This document shows, one piece after another, positions 1 through 5,512 of a stretch of DNA of 6,526 nucleotides. Numbering within the stretch: position 1 is the stretch's first letter; every line of letters begins with the position of its first letter. The notes beneath the pieces were generated by a model. It was not told the DNA's origin. It did no database searches and worked only from the letters and a program-made list of their open reading frames with translations. The position numbers were made by a program, and so were the translations under genes. The stretch is from an uncultured Prevotella sp. (lineage in GTDB: Bacteria > Bacteroidota > Bacteroidia > Bacteroidales > Bacteroidaceae), in the NCBI GenBank assembly GCA_934281565.1, contig CAKQXI010000126.1, forward strand, positions 1 through 6,526. Reading direction: 5' to 3'.

Positions 1-400
1 GTCTGGCAGCATCACCTTAAATGTTGACGGACAAGAAGCTGTGGTAGAGGTTGCCGATGTTGAGATTATCTCAGAAGATATTCCAGGTTGGTTGGTATCC
101 AACGATGGCAACCTTACCGTTGCGCTCGAAGTGGAACTGACCCCAGAGTTGAAAAAGGAGGGTATGGCACGTGAGCTTATCAACCGCATCCAGAACCTCC
201 GCAAGGAAACAGGCTTGGAGATTACCGACCGTATCAAGGTAACCGTGGCTCCCCATGACGAGACCAATGCCGCCATCGAGGCTTTCGGCGACTATATCAA
301 GGGACAAGTCTTGGCAGATGTCATTGAAATAGCCGACAACAAGGGTGTGGAAACCGAGTTCGACGACTTCAAACTTAATATCTTAGTAGAAAAGAATTAG
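1..400 (+). CDS. ileS: Isoleucyl-tRNA synthetase, C-terminal end (5' partial)
   Basis: This is the last 132 or so codons of a gene that begins left of the window; the frame is open from base 2 to the TAG at 398-400. The enzyme charges tRNA-Ile with isoleucine in the cytoplasm. The visible part is the tail after the anticodon-binding domain. The stretch GMARELINRIQNLRKETGL (window about 163-219), followed by EITDRIKV, is the hallmark I recognise from the tail of the large, eukaryote-like IleRS of Bacteroidota. No cysteine occurs in the visible tail, so there is no C-terminal zinc-binding module of the kind found in E. coli IleRS. The catalytic HIGH and KMSKS motifs lie outside the window. The position directly upstream of a DksA/TraR gene and lspA matches the usual Bacteroidota order as I recall it. 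A GTG at 41 is an internal codon, not a start. Confidence 0.9.
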   Translation, partial: SGSITLNVDGQEAVVEVADVEIISEDIPGWLVSNDGNLTVALEVELTPELKKEGMARELINRIQNLRKETGLEITDRIKVTVAPHDETNAAIEAFGDYIKGQVLADVIEIADNKGVETEFDDFKLNILVEKN

Positions 401-406
401 TTATTC

Positions 407-450
407 AAGGTATAATGCCCATGGGAATATCTCATGTGGCGTTATACCTT
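407..450 (+). terminator. Long hairpin after ileS, possible terminator or attenuator
   Basis: Bases 407-419 pair with 438-450 over 13 positions with a single G-U wobble. The 18-base interior can pair further (420-426 with 430-436, base 437 bulged), giving about 20 pairs and a 3-base loop. It starts 7 bases after the ileS stop and is followed by a moderately T-rich stretch (CTTATATTTATT) rather than a clean T-run. The position and stem strength suggest transcription termination or attenuation between ileS and the DksA-like gene. It could instead be an RNA-processing or stability element in a continuous message. That it folds is read directly from the sequence; termination is inferred. Confidence 0.55.
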
Positions 451-483
451 ATATTTATTGGTAAACTTAATAATAAGATTTCT

Positions 484-870
484 ATGGCTAACGAAAAGAC
501 ACGTTATAGCGATGCGGAGTTGGAAGAATTCCGTGCTATTATTGAAGAAAAACTTTCAGTGGCGCGTGCCAGTTACAAAGAAATGATGGCGCAGCTAAAC
601 CACTCCAACAGCAATGATGTGGTAGACACATCACCAACCTACAAAGCTCTGGAAGAGGGCAGTGAGGCACAGAGCAAGGAAGAACTTATCCAGGTGGCAC
701 AACGCCAGTCCAAGTTCATCAAAGGGTTGGAAGCAGCACTTGTCCGTATCAAGAACAAGACATACGGCATTGACCGTGAGACAGGTGAACTTATCCCAAA
801 AGAAAGATTGCGTGCCGTTCCTCATGCAACATTAAGTGTAGCTTCTAAAGAGGCAAGAAAACATAAGTAA
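484..870 (+). CDS. DksA/TraR-family protein lacking the zinc-finger cysteine
   Basis: This is a 128-residue protein of the DksA/TraR family, whose members bind RNA polymerase through the secondary channel and adjust transcription, in E. coli together with ppGpp. The N-terminal part (about residues 9-92) is highly charged and helical, consistent with a coiled coil. Residues 45-50 read DVVDTS, resembling the DxxDxA tip motif of E. coli DksA. The C-terminal part YGIDRETGELIPKERLRAVP (94-113), then HAT, is the family's zinc-finger region. However, Asp97 stands where related proteins have Cys, and the protein contains no cysteine at all, so it cannot bind zinc in the normal way. I chose the ATG at 484 because MANEKTRYSDAELEEF is a typical family start; the in-frame ATG at 415 lies inside the upstream hairpin. 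The stop abuts the lspA start, which indicates co-transcription. Family assignment is firm; regulatory activity is inferred. Confidence 0.88.
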   Translation: MANEKTRYSDAELEEFRAIIEEKLSVARASYKEMMAQLNHSNSNDVVDTSPTYKALEEGSEAQSKEELIQVAQRQSKFIKGLEAALVRIKNKTYGIDRETGELIPKERLRAVPHATLSVASKEARKHK

Positions 871-1548
871 ATGAAACAAAATAAAATTCATATAGGCTGG
901 CTCGTCACGGCAATGGTGCTCGTTCTCTTGATCATCGACCAGATCATCAAGATATACGTCAAAACGCATTTTTGCCTTGGCGAGTCTGTCCGTGTAACGG
1001 ACTGGTTCTTTATCGAGTTCATCGAGAACAATGGCATGGCGTGGGGAATGTCGTTCATTGGAAAACTTTGGCTTAGCCTTTTCCGCACGGCAGCCATCAT
1101 CGTACTGATATGGTACTTGCACCGCATCATCAAGCAAGGCACTTATCGCAATCGCTATATCATCATGATTGCCTTGGTGCTGACGGGAGCCATCGGAAAC
1201 ATGATCGACTCCATGTTCTATGGCTTGGTGTTCAATGAGTCATCAAGGTTCTATACATCCTACGTAGTACCATTCGGCACAGGTTATGCTGACTTCTTGA
1301 TGGGTAAGGTAGTGGATATGTTCCGCTTCCCATTCTTTACATTCACATGGCCCAGTTGGATGCCATTCCTTGGAGGAAGCGAGACCACGTTCTTTGACCC
1401 TGTGTTCAACTTCGCAGATTCTTGCGTAACCGTAGGTATCTTTGCCTTGCTTCTGTTCTGTCGCCCAGAATTAGAGCGTATCGGCAACAATATATCAAGG
1501 GAGAAAAAGGAAAAACAAAAGGACAAAACCAACGAGGAGGAAGCATGA
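871..1548 (+). CDS. lspA: Lipoprotein signal peptidase (signal peptidase II)
   Basis: The product is an inner-membrane aspartic peptidase that removes the signal peptide from prolipoproteins after the cysteine has been lipidated. Family motifs appear in order: DQIIK at 23-27, ENNGMAWG at 52-59, GAIGNMID at 106-113 with catalytic Asp113, VVDMF at 147-151, and FNFADS at 179-184 with catalytic Asp183. About four hydrophobic segments are visible (roughly 10-30, 62-82, 96-118, 180-197). At 225 residues it is longer than the E. coli enzyme (about 165). The extra length is a loop between the two catalytic motifs (about 120-175) and a charged C-terminal tail (about 199-225), which I believe are common in Bacteroidota. 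Ser114 replaces the usual Arg after GNxID, also a clade feature as I recall. It starts on the base after the DksA-like stop and overlaps the next gene by 4 bp (ATGA), so translation is probably coupled on both sides. Confidence 0.96.
   Translation: MKQNKIHIGWLVTAMVLVLLIIDQIIKIYVKTHFCLGESVRVTDWFFIEFIENNGMAWGMSFIGKLWLSLFRTAAIIVLIWYLHRIIKQGTYRNRYIIMIALVLTGAIGNMIDSMFYGLVFNESSRFYTSYVVPFGTGYADFLMGKVVDMFRFPFFTFTWPSWMPFLGGSETTFFDPVFNFADSCVTVGIFALLLFCRPELERIGNNISREKKEKQKDKTNEEEA
1534..1540 (+). promoter_or_regulatory. Shine-Dalgarno-like site for the DUF4296 lipoprotein gene
   Basis: GAGGAGG lies 4 bases before the ATG at 1545, inside the end of lspA. Strong purine-rich sites like this are uncommon in Bacteroidota. 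It supports the ATG at 1545, overlapping the lspA stop, over the in-frame ATG at 1566. Because it also encodes the Glu-rich LspA tail, it could be a coincidence of codon choice. Confidence 0.4.
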
Positions 1549-2432
1549 GAAAGGGTAAGAATATCATGAGGCTAACTGCTTTTATTCTTGTTTTGATGAC
1601 ATTCATGGCTTCTTGCAAGCCATCGATACCGAGTGATGTCATCTCCAAAGACAAGATGGAAAGTATTCTTTATGATTACCATATAGCATTGGCAATGGGA
1701 CGGTATAATACTGATAACCAAGGAGCTTCTGTCATTGCCTATCGTGAGGCTGTGCTCAAAAAGCATGAGGTGACTTCGGCTGAGTTCGACTCATCCATGG
1801 TCTACTATATGCGCCACACCGAGTTGTTGCACGCCATTTATGAAGATTTGTCAGACCGACTTAGCAAGGAAGCCGTAGCCTTGGGTGGCAGTGCCAATGA
1901 GCAAAGTCGTTTTGGCAATCTTACTTCCAAGGGTGACACCGCCAATGTATGGAATGCCTCGTCGGCATTGGTATTCTCAACAAACAAACCATTCAACAAT
2001 TATAGCTTCGAGCTGAAAGCGGATACTGCCTATCACAAAGGTGACCGCCTCATGTTGGATTTTGATTCGCAGTTTATCCTACAGGACGGTATGCGAGACG
2101 GTGTAGCTGTATTAGCACTGACATTCAGCAATGATAGTGTTGCCTCGCAAGTAATTCACATACAAAACTCCCAGCATTATTCCATTGACATCAACGATGG
2201 AGACAACCTTGGCATCAAGAATGTAAAAGGTTACTTCCTGTTGGGAACAGGTGATTTCTCCTCCAATGATGCCTCGACAACGACCTTGAAGCTCATGTTC
2301 TTACAAAATATCCGACTGATCCGTATGCACCAGCATACCGCACCAGTCAAACCAAGCAACAAACAGTCAGCGGATAGTGTTCGCAAGGATAGTGCCCGTC
2401 GGGATTCTGGCGTGCAAGTTATCACACGATAG
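1545..2432 (+). CDS. DUF4296-family lipoprotein
   Basis: This 295-residue predicted lipoprotein has no known biochemical function. The start is a basic segment (MRKGKNIMR), then a hydrophobic core (about 10-22), then a lipobox-like MASC with Cys24 as the lipidation site. The residues after Cys24 (KPSIPSD) lack the acidic cluster that can direct Bacteroidota lipoproteins to the cell surface, so a periplasm-facing anchor is more likely; this is inference. Residues about 27-110 match what I recognise as DUF4296 (VISKDKMESILYDYHIALAM and the helical stretch after it). The middle (about 140-265) looks beta-rich, with alternating hydrophobic residues. The C-terminal tail (about 270-295) is rich in Ser, Lys, Arg and Asp and probably disordered. 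It overlaps lspA by 4 bp, the peptidase that should process it, and this pairing is common in the phylum as I recall. Alternative start at 1566 is possible but would shorten the basic region. Confidence 0.85.
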   Translation: MRKGKNIMRLTAFILVLMTFMASCKPSIPSDVISKDKMESILYDYHIALAMGRYNTDNQGASVIAYREAVLKKHEVTSAEFDSSMVYYMRHTELLHAIYEDLSDRLSKEAVALGGSANEQSRFGNLTSKGDTANVWNASSALVFSTNKPFNNYSFELKADTAYHKGDRLMLDFDSQFILQDGMRDGVAVLALTFSNDSVASQVIHIQNSQHYSIDINDGDNLGIKNVKGYFLLGTGDFSSNDASTTTLKLMFLQNIRLIRMHQHTAPVKPSNKQSADSVRKDSARRDSGVQVITR

Positions 2433-2434
2433 TA

Positions 2435-2440
2435 GGGGAG
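2435..2440 (+). promoter_or_regulatory. Shine-Dalgarno-like site for the small gene at 2444
   Basis: GGGGAG ends 3 bases before the ATG at 2444, in the 11-base gap after the lipoprotein gene. The spacing is short, so the effect on translation is uncertain. It mildly supports the small open frame as a real gene. Confidence 0.3.
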
Positions 2441-2443
2441 CCT

Positions 2444-2668
2444 ATGAAAGGATTTAGAAGATGTGGAGCCCATCGAGTGGTATTGCTCGATGGCACTGTG
2501 TTGGAACAAGCCGTCGTAGAGATAGAAGGAGGAAAGGTAGTCAACTACTATGAGTTTCATGATGAACTTCCTATGACCGAGTGGTTGGGCGGTGAAATCA
2601 TCGTCAGGCGTGATGAGGAAGGTATCCTCCGAGCTGTGTGGAATGGAAAAATAATTAATAGTTTATAG
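2444..2668 (+). CDS. Small conserved-looking hypothetical protein, 74 residues
   Basis: I do not recognise this protein with certainty. It starts 12 bases after the lipoprotein stop on the same strand, so it probably belongs to the lspA transcript. There is no signal peptide or membrane segment. Its pattern of short hydrophobic strands (RVVLLDGTVLEQAVVEIEGG at 11-30, then KVVNYYEF, GGEIIVRR and ILRAVWNGKII) suggests a small all-beta domain. The early part resembles the N-terminal beta segment seen in some amidohydrolases (a DG turn, then AVVEIEGGKVV), but no metal-binding His-x-His or catalytic region follows. It is therefore either a stand-alone small protein or a remnant of a longer gene. 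Its last codons and TAG stop fall inside the first two 7-bp units of the repeat module that follows, so the present C-terminus (INSL) may have been set by that repeat. Confidence 0.7.
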   Translation: MKGFRRCGAHRVVLLDGTVLEQAVVEIEGGKVVNYYEFHDELPMTEWLGGEIIVRRDEEGILRAVWNGKIINSL

Positions 2669-2737
2669 CGGCTTAGCCGTATAGCATAAACCATTTTATG
2701 TCAAAGTTGCTATAAACGATAAACTTTAAACTATAAA
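2655..2737 (+). repeat. Heptad inverted-repeat module, short copy, before nadC
   Basis: Two 7-bp units lie on the left (TTAATAG at 2655, TTTATAG at 2662). A small hairpin CGGC-TTA-GCCG follows (2669-2679), then TATAGC (2680-2685), a 23-base loop (2686-2708), and four right-hand 7-bp units (CTATAAA 2710, CGATAAA 2717, CTTTAAA 2724, CTATAAA 2731). The innermost left and right units are perfect complements. TATAGC can alternatively pair with GCTATA at 2709-2714. The loop has its own small inverted repeat (CATAAA at 2685 with TTTATG at 2695). The module begins within the last codons of the small gene and ends 15 bases before the nadC ATG. It shares layout and core with the longer module at 3612-3762. 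Function unknown: a dispersed repeat, a terminator or a leader structure are all possible. Confidence 0.8.
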
Positions 2738-2752
2738 TTTAAATACAAGAAT

Positions 2753-3604
2753 ATGTTAAGCGTAGATCAATTAGAAGACAAATTGATAGACTTGGCTTTT
2801 GCCGAGGATATCGGTGATGGTGACCACACAACCCTTTGTTGTATCCCAGAAGATGCCATGGGTAAGAGCCATTTGCTCATCAAGGAAGATGGTATCTTGG
2901 CTGGTGTAGAGTTGGCAAAGAAAGTATTTAACCGTTTTGACCCAACCATGAAAGTGGAGGTGCTGATAAACGATGGAGCGGCTGTGAAGAAAGGCGATAT
3001 AGCCATGATCGTCACAGGTAAGACACGCTCACTCCTGCAGACAGAGCGTTTGATGCTCAACATCATGCAGCGCATGAGCGGTATCGCAACCATGACTCAT
3101 AAATATGTGAAGCGTCTTGAGGGAACCAAGACACATATCCTCGATACTCGCAAGACAACCCCGGGTATGCGTATGCTTGAGAAACAAGCTGTCAAGATTG
3201 GTGGTGGCATGAACCATCGCATTGGTCTCTTTGACATGATTCTCTTGAAAGACAATCATGTTGACTTTGCTGGTGGCATTGACAATGCCATCGATCGTTG
3301 CCATGCTTATCTTAAGGAAAAAGGCTTGGACTTGAAGATTGAAATCGAGGTTCGTAGCTTTGAGGAACTTGACCAAGTCATGAAGCACGGTGGGGTGAAC
3401 CGTATCATGCTCGACAACTTCTCTGTGCCTGATACCAAGAAAGCCGTTGACATCATTGCTGGCAAGTACGAGACTGAGTCGTCTGGTGGCATTACCTATG
3501 ATACCATTCGCGACTATGCGGAGCAGGGAGTTGACTTCATTTCCGTTGGTGCCCTCACTCATAGTGTCAAGGGCTTGGATATGAGTTTCAAAGCGTGTGA
3601 TTAA
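2753..3604 (+). CDS. nadC: Nicotinate-nucleotide pyrophosphorylase (carboxylating)
   Basis: The 283-residue cytosolic enzyme converts quinolinate and PRPP to nicotinate mononucleotide, CO2 and pyrophosphate, the entry of de novo NAD synthesis into the shared NAD pathway. The length is typical. Visible family motifs are EDIGDGDHTT at 18-27, ERLMLNIMQRMSGIAT at 98-113, DTRKTTPGMR at 131-140 (Arg133 and Lys134 in the substrate pocket), AVKIGGGMNHR at 146-156, LLKDNH at 164-169, EIEV at 197-200, LDNF at 220-223, ESSGGI at 242-247 and ISVGALTHS at 263-271. All pocket residues I can recall are present, so it should be active. The ATG at 2753 is chosen because LSVDQLEDKLIDLAFAEDIG aligns with the usual N-terminus. 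There is no Shine-Dalgarno site, only an AT-rich leader, as is usual in Bacteroidota. nadA and nadB are not adjacent. Heptad-repeat modules lie immediately before and after the gene. Confidence 0.97.
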   Translation: MLSVDQLEDKLIDLAFAEDIGDGDHTTLCCIPEDAMGKSHLLIKEDGILAGVELAKKVFNRFDPTMKVEVLINDGAAVKKGDIAMIVTGKTRSLLQTERLMLNIMQRMSGIATMTHKYVKRLEGTKTHILDTRKTTPGMRMLEKQAVKIGGGMNHRIGLFDMILLKDNHVDFAGGIDNAIDRCHAYLKEKGLDLKIEIEVRSFEELDQVMKHGGVNRIMLDNFSVPDTKKAVDIIAGKYETESSGGITYDTIRDYAEQGVDFISVGALTHSVKGLDMSFKACD

Positions 3605-3611
3605 TAATTTA

Positions 3612-3762
3612 TTAATAGTTAATAGTTTACAGTTAATAGTTGATAGTTAATAGCGGCTTCGCCGTATAGCAAGATTGCAGAGGTGGTTCATGCTATAAAC
3701 TATTGACTATTAACTGTAAACTATCAACTATCAACTATTAACTATAAACTGTAAACTATAAA
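3612..3762 (+). repeat. Heptad inverted-repeat module, long copy, between nadC and the C69 gene
   Basis: Six tandem 7-bp units on the left (3612-3653; TTAATAG four times, TTTACAG and TTGATAG once each) are followed by a small hairpin CGGC-TTC-GCCG (3654-3664), TATAGC (3665-3670), a 21-base loop, and ten right-hand units (3693-3762; CTATNAA type, plus CTGTAAA twice and CTATTGA once). The left arm pairs with the first six right units over 42 positions: by my count 37 Watson-Crick pairs, 2 G-U wobbles and 3 mismatches. The last four right units have no left partner in this register and end 3 bases before the ATG at 3766. The module begins 7 bases after the nadC stop. Because the units are near-identical, copy number could change by slippage. 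Function is unknown; a transcript-end structure, a leader element or a non-autonomous dispersed repeat are all possible. Confidence 0.9.
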
Positions 3763-3765
3763 TAA

Positions 3766-5427
3766 ATGAATAAGAACATTTTGGCGGTGGCTCTTGCAGT
3801 TGCCGCTTCTTTTAGTACTATCGAGGCTGATGCCTGTACCAATTTCATAGTGGGTAAAAAGGCTTCTACCGATGGTTCGGTCATCTGTTCGTATAATGCT
3901 GATGACTATGGTATGTTTATTGGACTTTGCCATTATCCTGCTGGCAAACACCAAAAAGGAGAAATGCGCAAGATCTATGACTGGGACACCAAGGTCTATC
4001 ACGGTGAAATCCCAGAGGCTGCCGAAACCTATAATGTCATAGGCAACATCAATGAATATCAAGTGACAATCGGTGAGACGACATACGGTGGTCGTGAGGA
4101 AATGGTAGACTCTACAGGTATCATTGACTACGGTTCGCTCATCTATATCGCTCTGCAACGTTCCAAGACTGCTCGCGAGGCTATCAAGGTGATGACCACT
4201 CTTGCCAATACCTACGGCTATAACTCAGAGGGTGAGACATTCACCATCTGTGACCCTAACGAAGCGTGGATTATGGAGATGATGGGCAAAGGTCCCGGTT
4301 CCAAGGGAGTTGTATGGGTGGCTCAACGTATCCCAGACAATGCCATTTGTGCTCATGCCAACCAGAGCCGCATCGGGAAGTTCAATATGAAAGATAAGAA
4401 CAATGTGCTCTATGCCAAGGATGTAGTGGCTTTCGCCCGTAGCAAGGGATGGTTTACCGGCAAGGATGCTGACTTCTCATGGAAGCAGACTTATGCAGCT
4501 CCTGATTTCTCAGGTCGCCGTTTCTGTGATGCACGTGCTTGGGCTTTCTTCAATCATTTCAAGGATATGAGCCGTTATCTGCCTTGGGCACTCGGCAAGG
4601 ATCCTCATGCTGAAGATATGCCTTTATGGATTGTTCCAGACCGTAAGGTGAGCGTACAGGATGTGGAAGCGTGTATGCGTGACCATTATGAGGGAACACC
4701 GCTCTCTGTTGCCGATGACGGTGATGACATTGGTGGTGGAATCTGGAGAATGCCTTATCGCCCAACTCCTTTGACTTATAAAGTAGATGGCAAGGTTTAT
4801 TTTAACGAGCGTCCTACCAGTACCCAACAGAGTGGTTTCTCATACGTGAGCCAGATGCGTTCATGGTTGCCTCGTGAGATTGGTGGTGTACTGTGGTTTG
4901 GTAATGACGATGGCAATATGGTAGCTTATACACCAATCTATTGTAGTTCTACCGTTCAGCCAGAATGTTATAATACCCCGGATGCCGATGCTGTCACATT
5001 CTCAGACAAGAATGCGTACTGGGTATGCAACATGACCAGCAACTTGGTTTATCCTCGCTACTCCTTAATGTTTGATGACTTGAAAGAAGTTCGTGATAGT
5101 TTGGAGCAGAGTTATTTCAATGCACAGAAAGCAGTAGAGGACAATGCACAGGAATTATATGCACAAAATCCACAGAATGCGGTCAAATACTTGAACGACT
5201 ATGGCATCGAGAAAGCGCAGCAGATGTTAAACCGTTGGAAACAGTTGTTTACTTTCTTGGTTGTAAAGTATAATGACATGATCATCAAGCCAACGGAGAA
5301 TGGTAAATTCCTTCGTACTAAGGAAGGCTTAGGCAAGCGTCCTACTCGTGTTGGTTATCCAGAGAAGTTTGCTCGTGAGTTGGTAAAACAATCTGGCGAC
5401 AAATACGCAGTACCAGAAAACAAGTAA
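3766..5427 (+). CDS. Secreted C69-family dipeptidase (Ntn hydrolase)
   Basis: This 553-residue peptidase belongs to family C69 (PepD type), N-terminal-nucleophile hydrolases that cleave dipeptides and small peptides. Residues 1-23 form a signal peptide (short basic start, hydrophobic 5-16, ending ADA). Cys24 follows directly, in CTNFIVGKKASTDGS, which is the family's N-terminal motif with Cys as nucleophile. Cleavage by signal peptidase I after Ala23 would therefore expose the catalytic Cys. It is not a lipobox, because Asp22 sits at the -2 position. Further family-like segments are NEYQVTIGETTYGGREEM (about 110-127), GETFTICDPNEAWIMEMMGKG (start near 156), and AICAHANQSRIG (about 193-204). 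The length fits the large Bacteroidota members. The protein is likely periplasmic or exported and involved in peptide use. Its leader consists almost entirely of 7-bp repeats ending 3 bases before the ATG, and no Shine-Dalgarno site is seen. Exact substrate unknown. Confidence 0.93.
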   Translation: MNKNILAVALAVAASFSTIEADACTNFIVGKKASTDGSVICSYNADDYGMFIGLCHYPAGKHQKGEMRKIYDWDTKVYHGEIPEAAETYNVIGNINEYQVTIGETTYGGREEMVDSTGIIDYGSLIYIALQRSKTAREAIKVMTTLANTYGYNSEGETFTICDPNEAWIMEMMGKGPGSKGVVWVAQRIPDNAICAHANQSRIGKFNMKDKNNVLYAKDVVAFARSKGWFTGKDADFSWKQTYAAPDFSGRRFCDARAWAFFNHFKDMSRYLPWALGKDPHAEDMPLWIVPDRKVSVQDVEACMRDHYEGTPLSVADDGDDIGGGIWRMPYRPTPLTYKVDGKVYFNERPTSTQQSGFSYVSQMRSWLPREIGGVLWFGNDDGNMVAYTPIYCSSTVQPECYNTPDADAVTFSDKNAYWVCNMTSNLVYPRYSLMFDDLKEVRDSLEQSYFNAQKAVEDNAQELYAQNPQNAVKYLNDYGIEKAQQMLNRWKQLFTFLVVKYNDMIIKPTENGKFLRTKEGLGKRPTRVGYPEKFARELVKQSGDKYAVPENK

Positions 5428-5448
5428 AAGCTTATTGGCTTATACTAA

Positions 5449-5495
5449 ATACAAAATAGCCGAGAGACATATAGATGCTCTCGGCTATTTTGTAT
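5449..5495. terminator. Bidirectional intrinsic terminator between convergent genes
   Basis: Bases 5449-5466 and 5478-5495 are perfect reverse complements over 18 bp with an 11-base loop. The GC-rich inner stem (AGCCGAGAG with CTCTCGGCT) is flanked by A-rich and T-rich arms, so each strand reads a stem followed by ATTTTGTAT. It lies 21 bases after the C69 stop and 17 bases after the stop of the opposing oadB gene. This symmetry and position fit a shared terminator serving both genes. Confidence 0.9.
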
Positions 5496-5512
5496 ATTTA
5501 TTGCTAATCTCT

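Noticed and set aside
415..483. In-frame upstream extension of the DksA-like gene starting at an ATG at 415
   Set aside because: The extension lies in the arm and loop of the hairpin and encodes a hydrophobic stretch unlike the family. The ATG at 484 gives a typical N-terminus.
451..483. Promoter for the DksA-like gene after the hairpin
   Set aside because: The stretch is AT-rich but shows no convincing TAnnTTTG with a spaced TTTG, so no promoter is called.
1422..1544. Upstream in-frame extension of the DUF4296 gene into lspA
   Set aside because: It would overlap lspA by over 120 bases and bury the lipoprotein signal peptide; the ATG at 1545 has a purine-rich site and a proper signal sequence.
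2655..2752. Bacteroidota-type promoter (TTTG near -33, TAnnTTTG near -7) before nadC
   Set aside because: The best -7-like match (TAAATTTA at 2734) lacks the final G, has no matching upstream TTTG at the right distance, and lies only 11 bases from the ATG.
3029..3562. 177-codon open frame on the minus strand opposite nadC
   Set aside because: It is entirely antisense to a strongly supported gene, has no recognisable motifs, and is explained by the codon composition of nadC.
3612..3762. CRISPR array
   Set aside because: The units are 7 bp, contiguous without spacers, and inverted between two arms, so this is not a repeat-spacer array.
3742..4158. 138-codon open frame on the minus strand opposite the C69 gene start
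   Set aside because: It is antisense to the signal peptide and catalytic region of the peptidase and its end lies in the heptad repeats; no protein family features.
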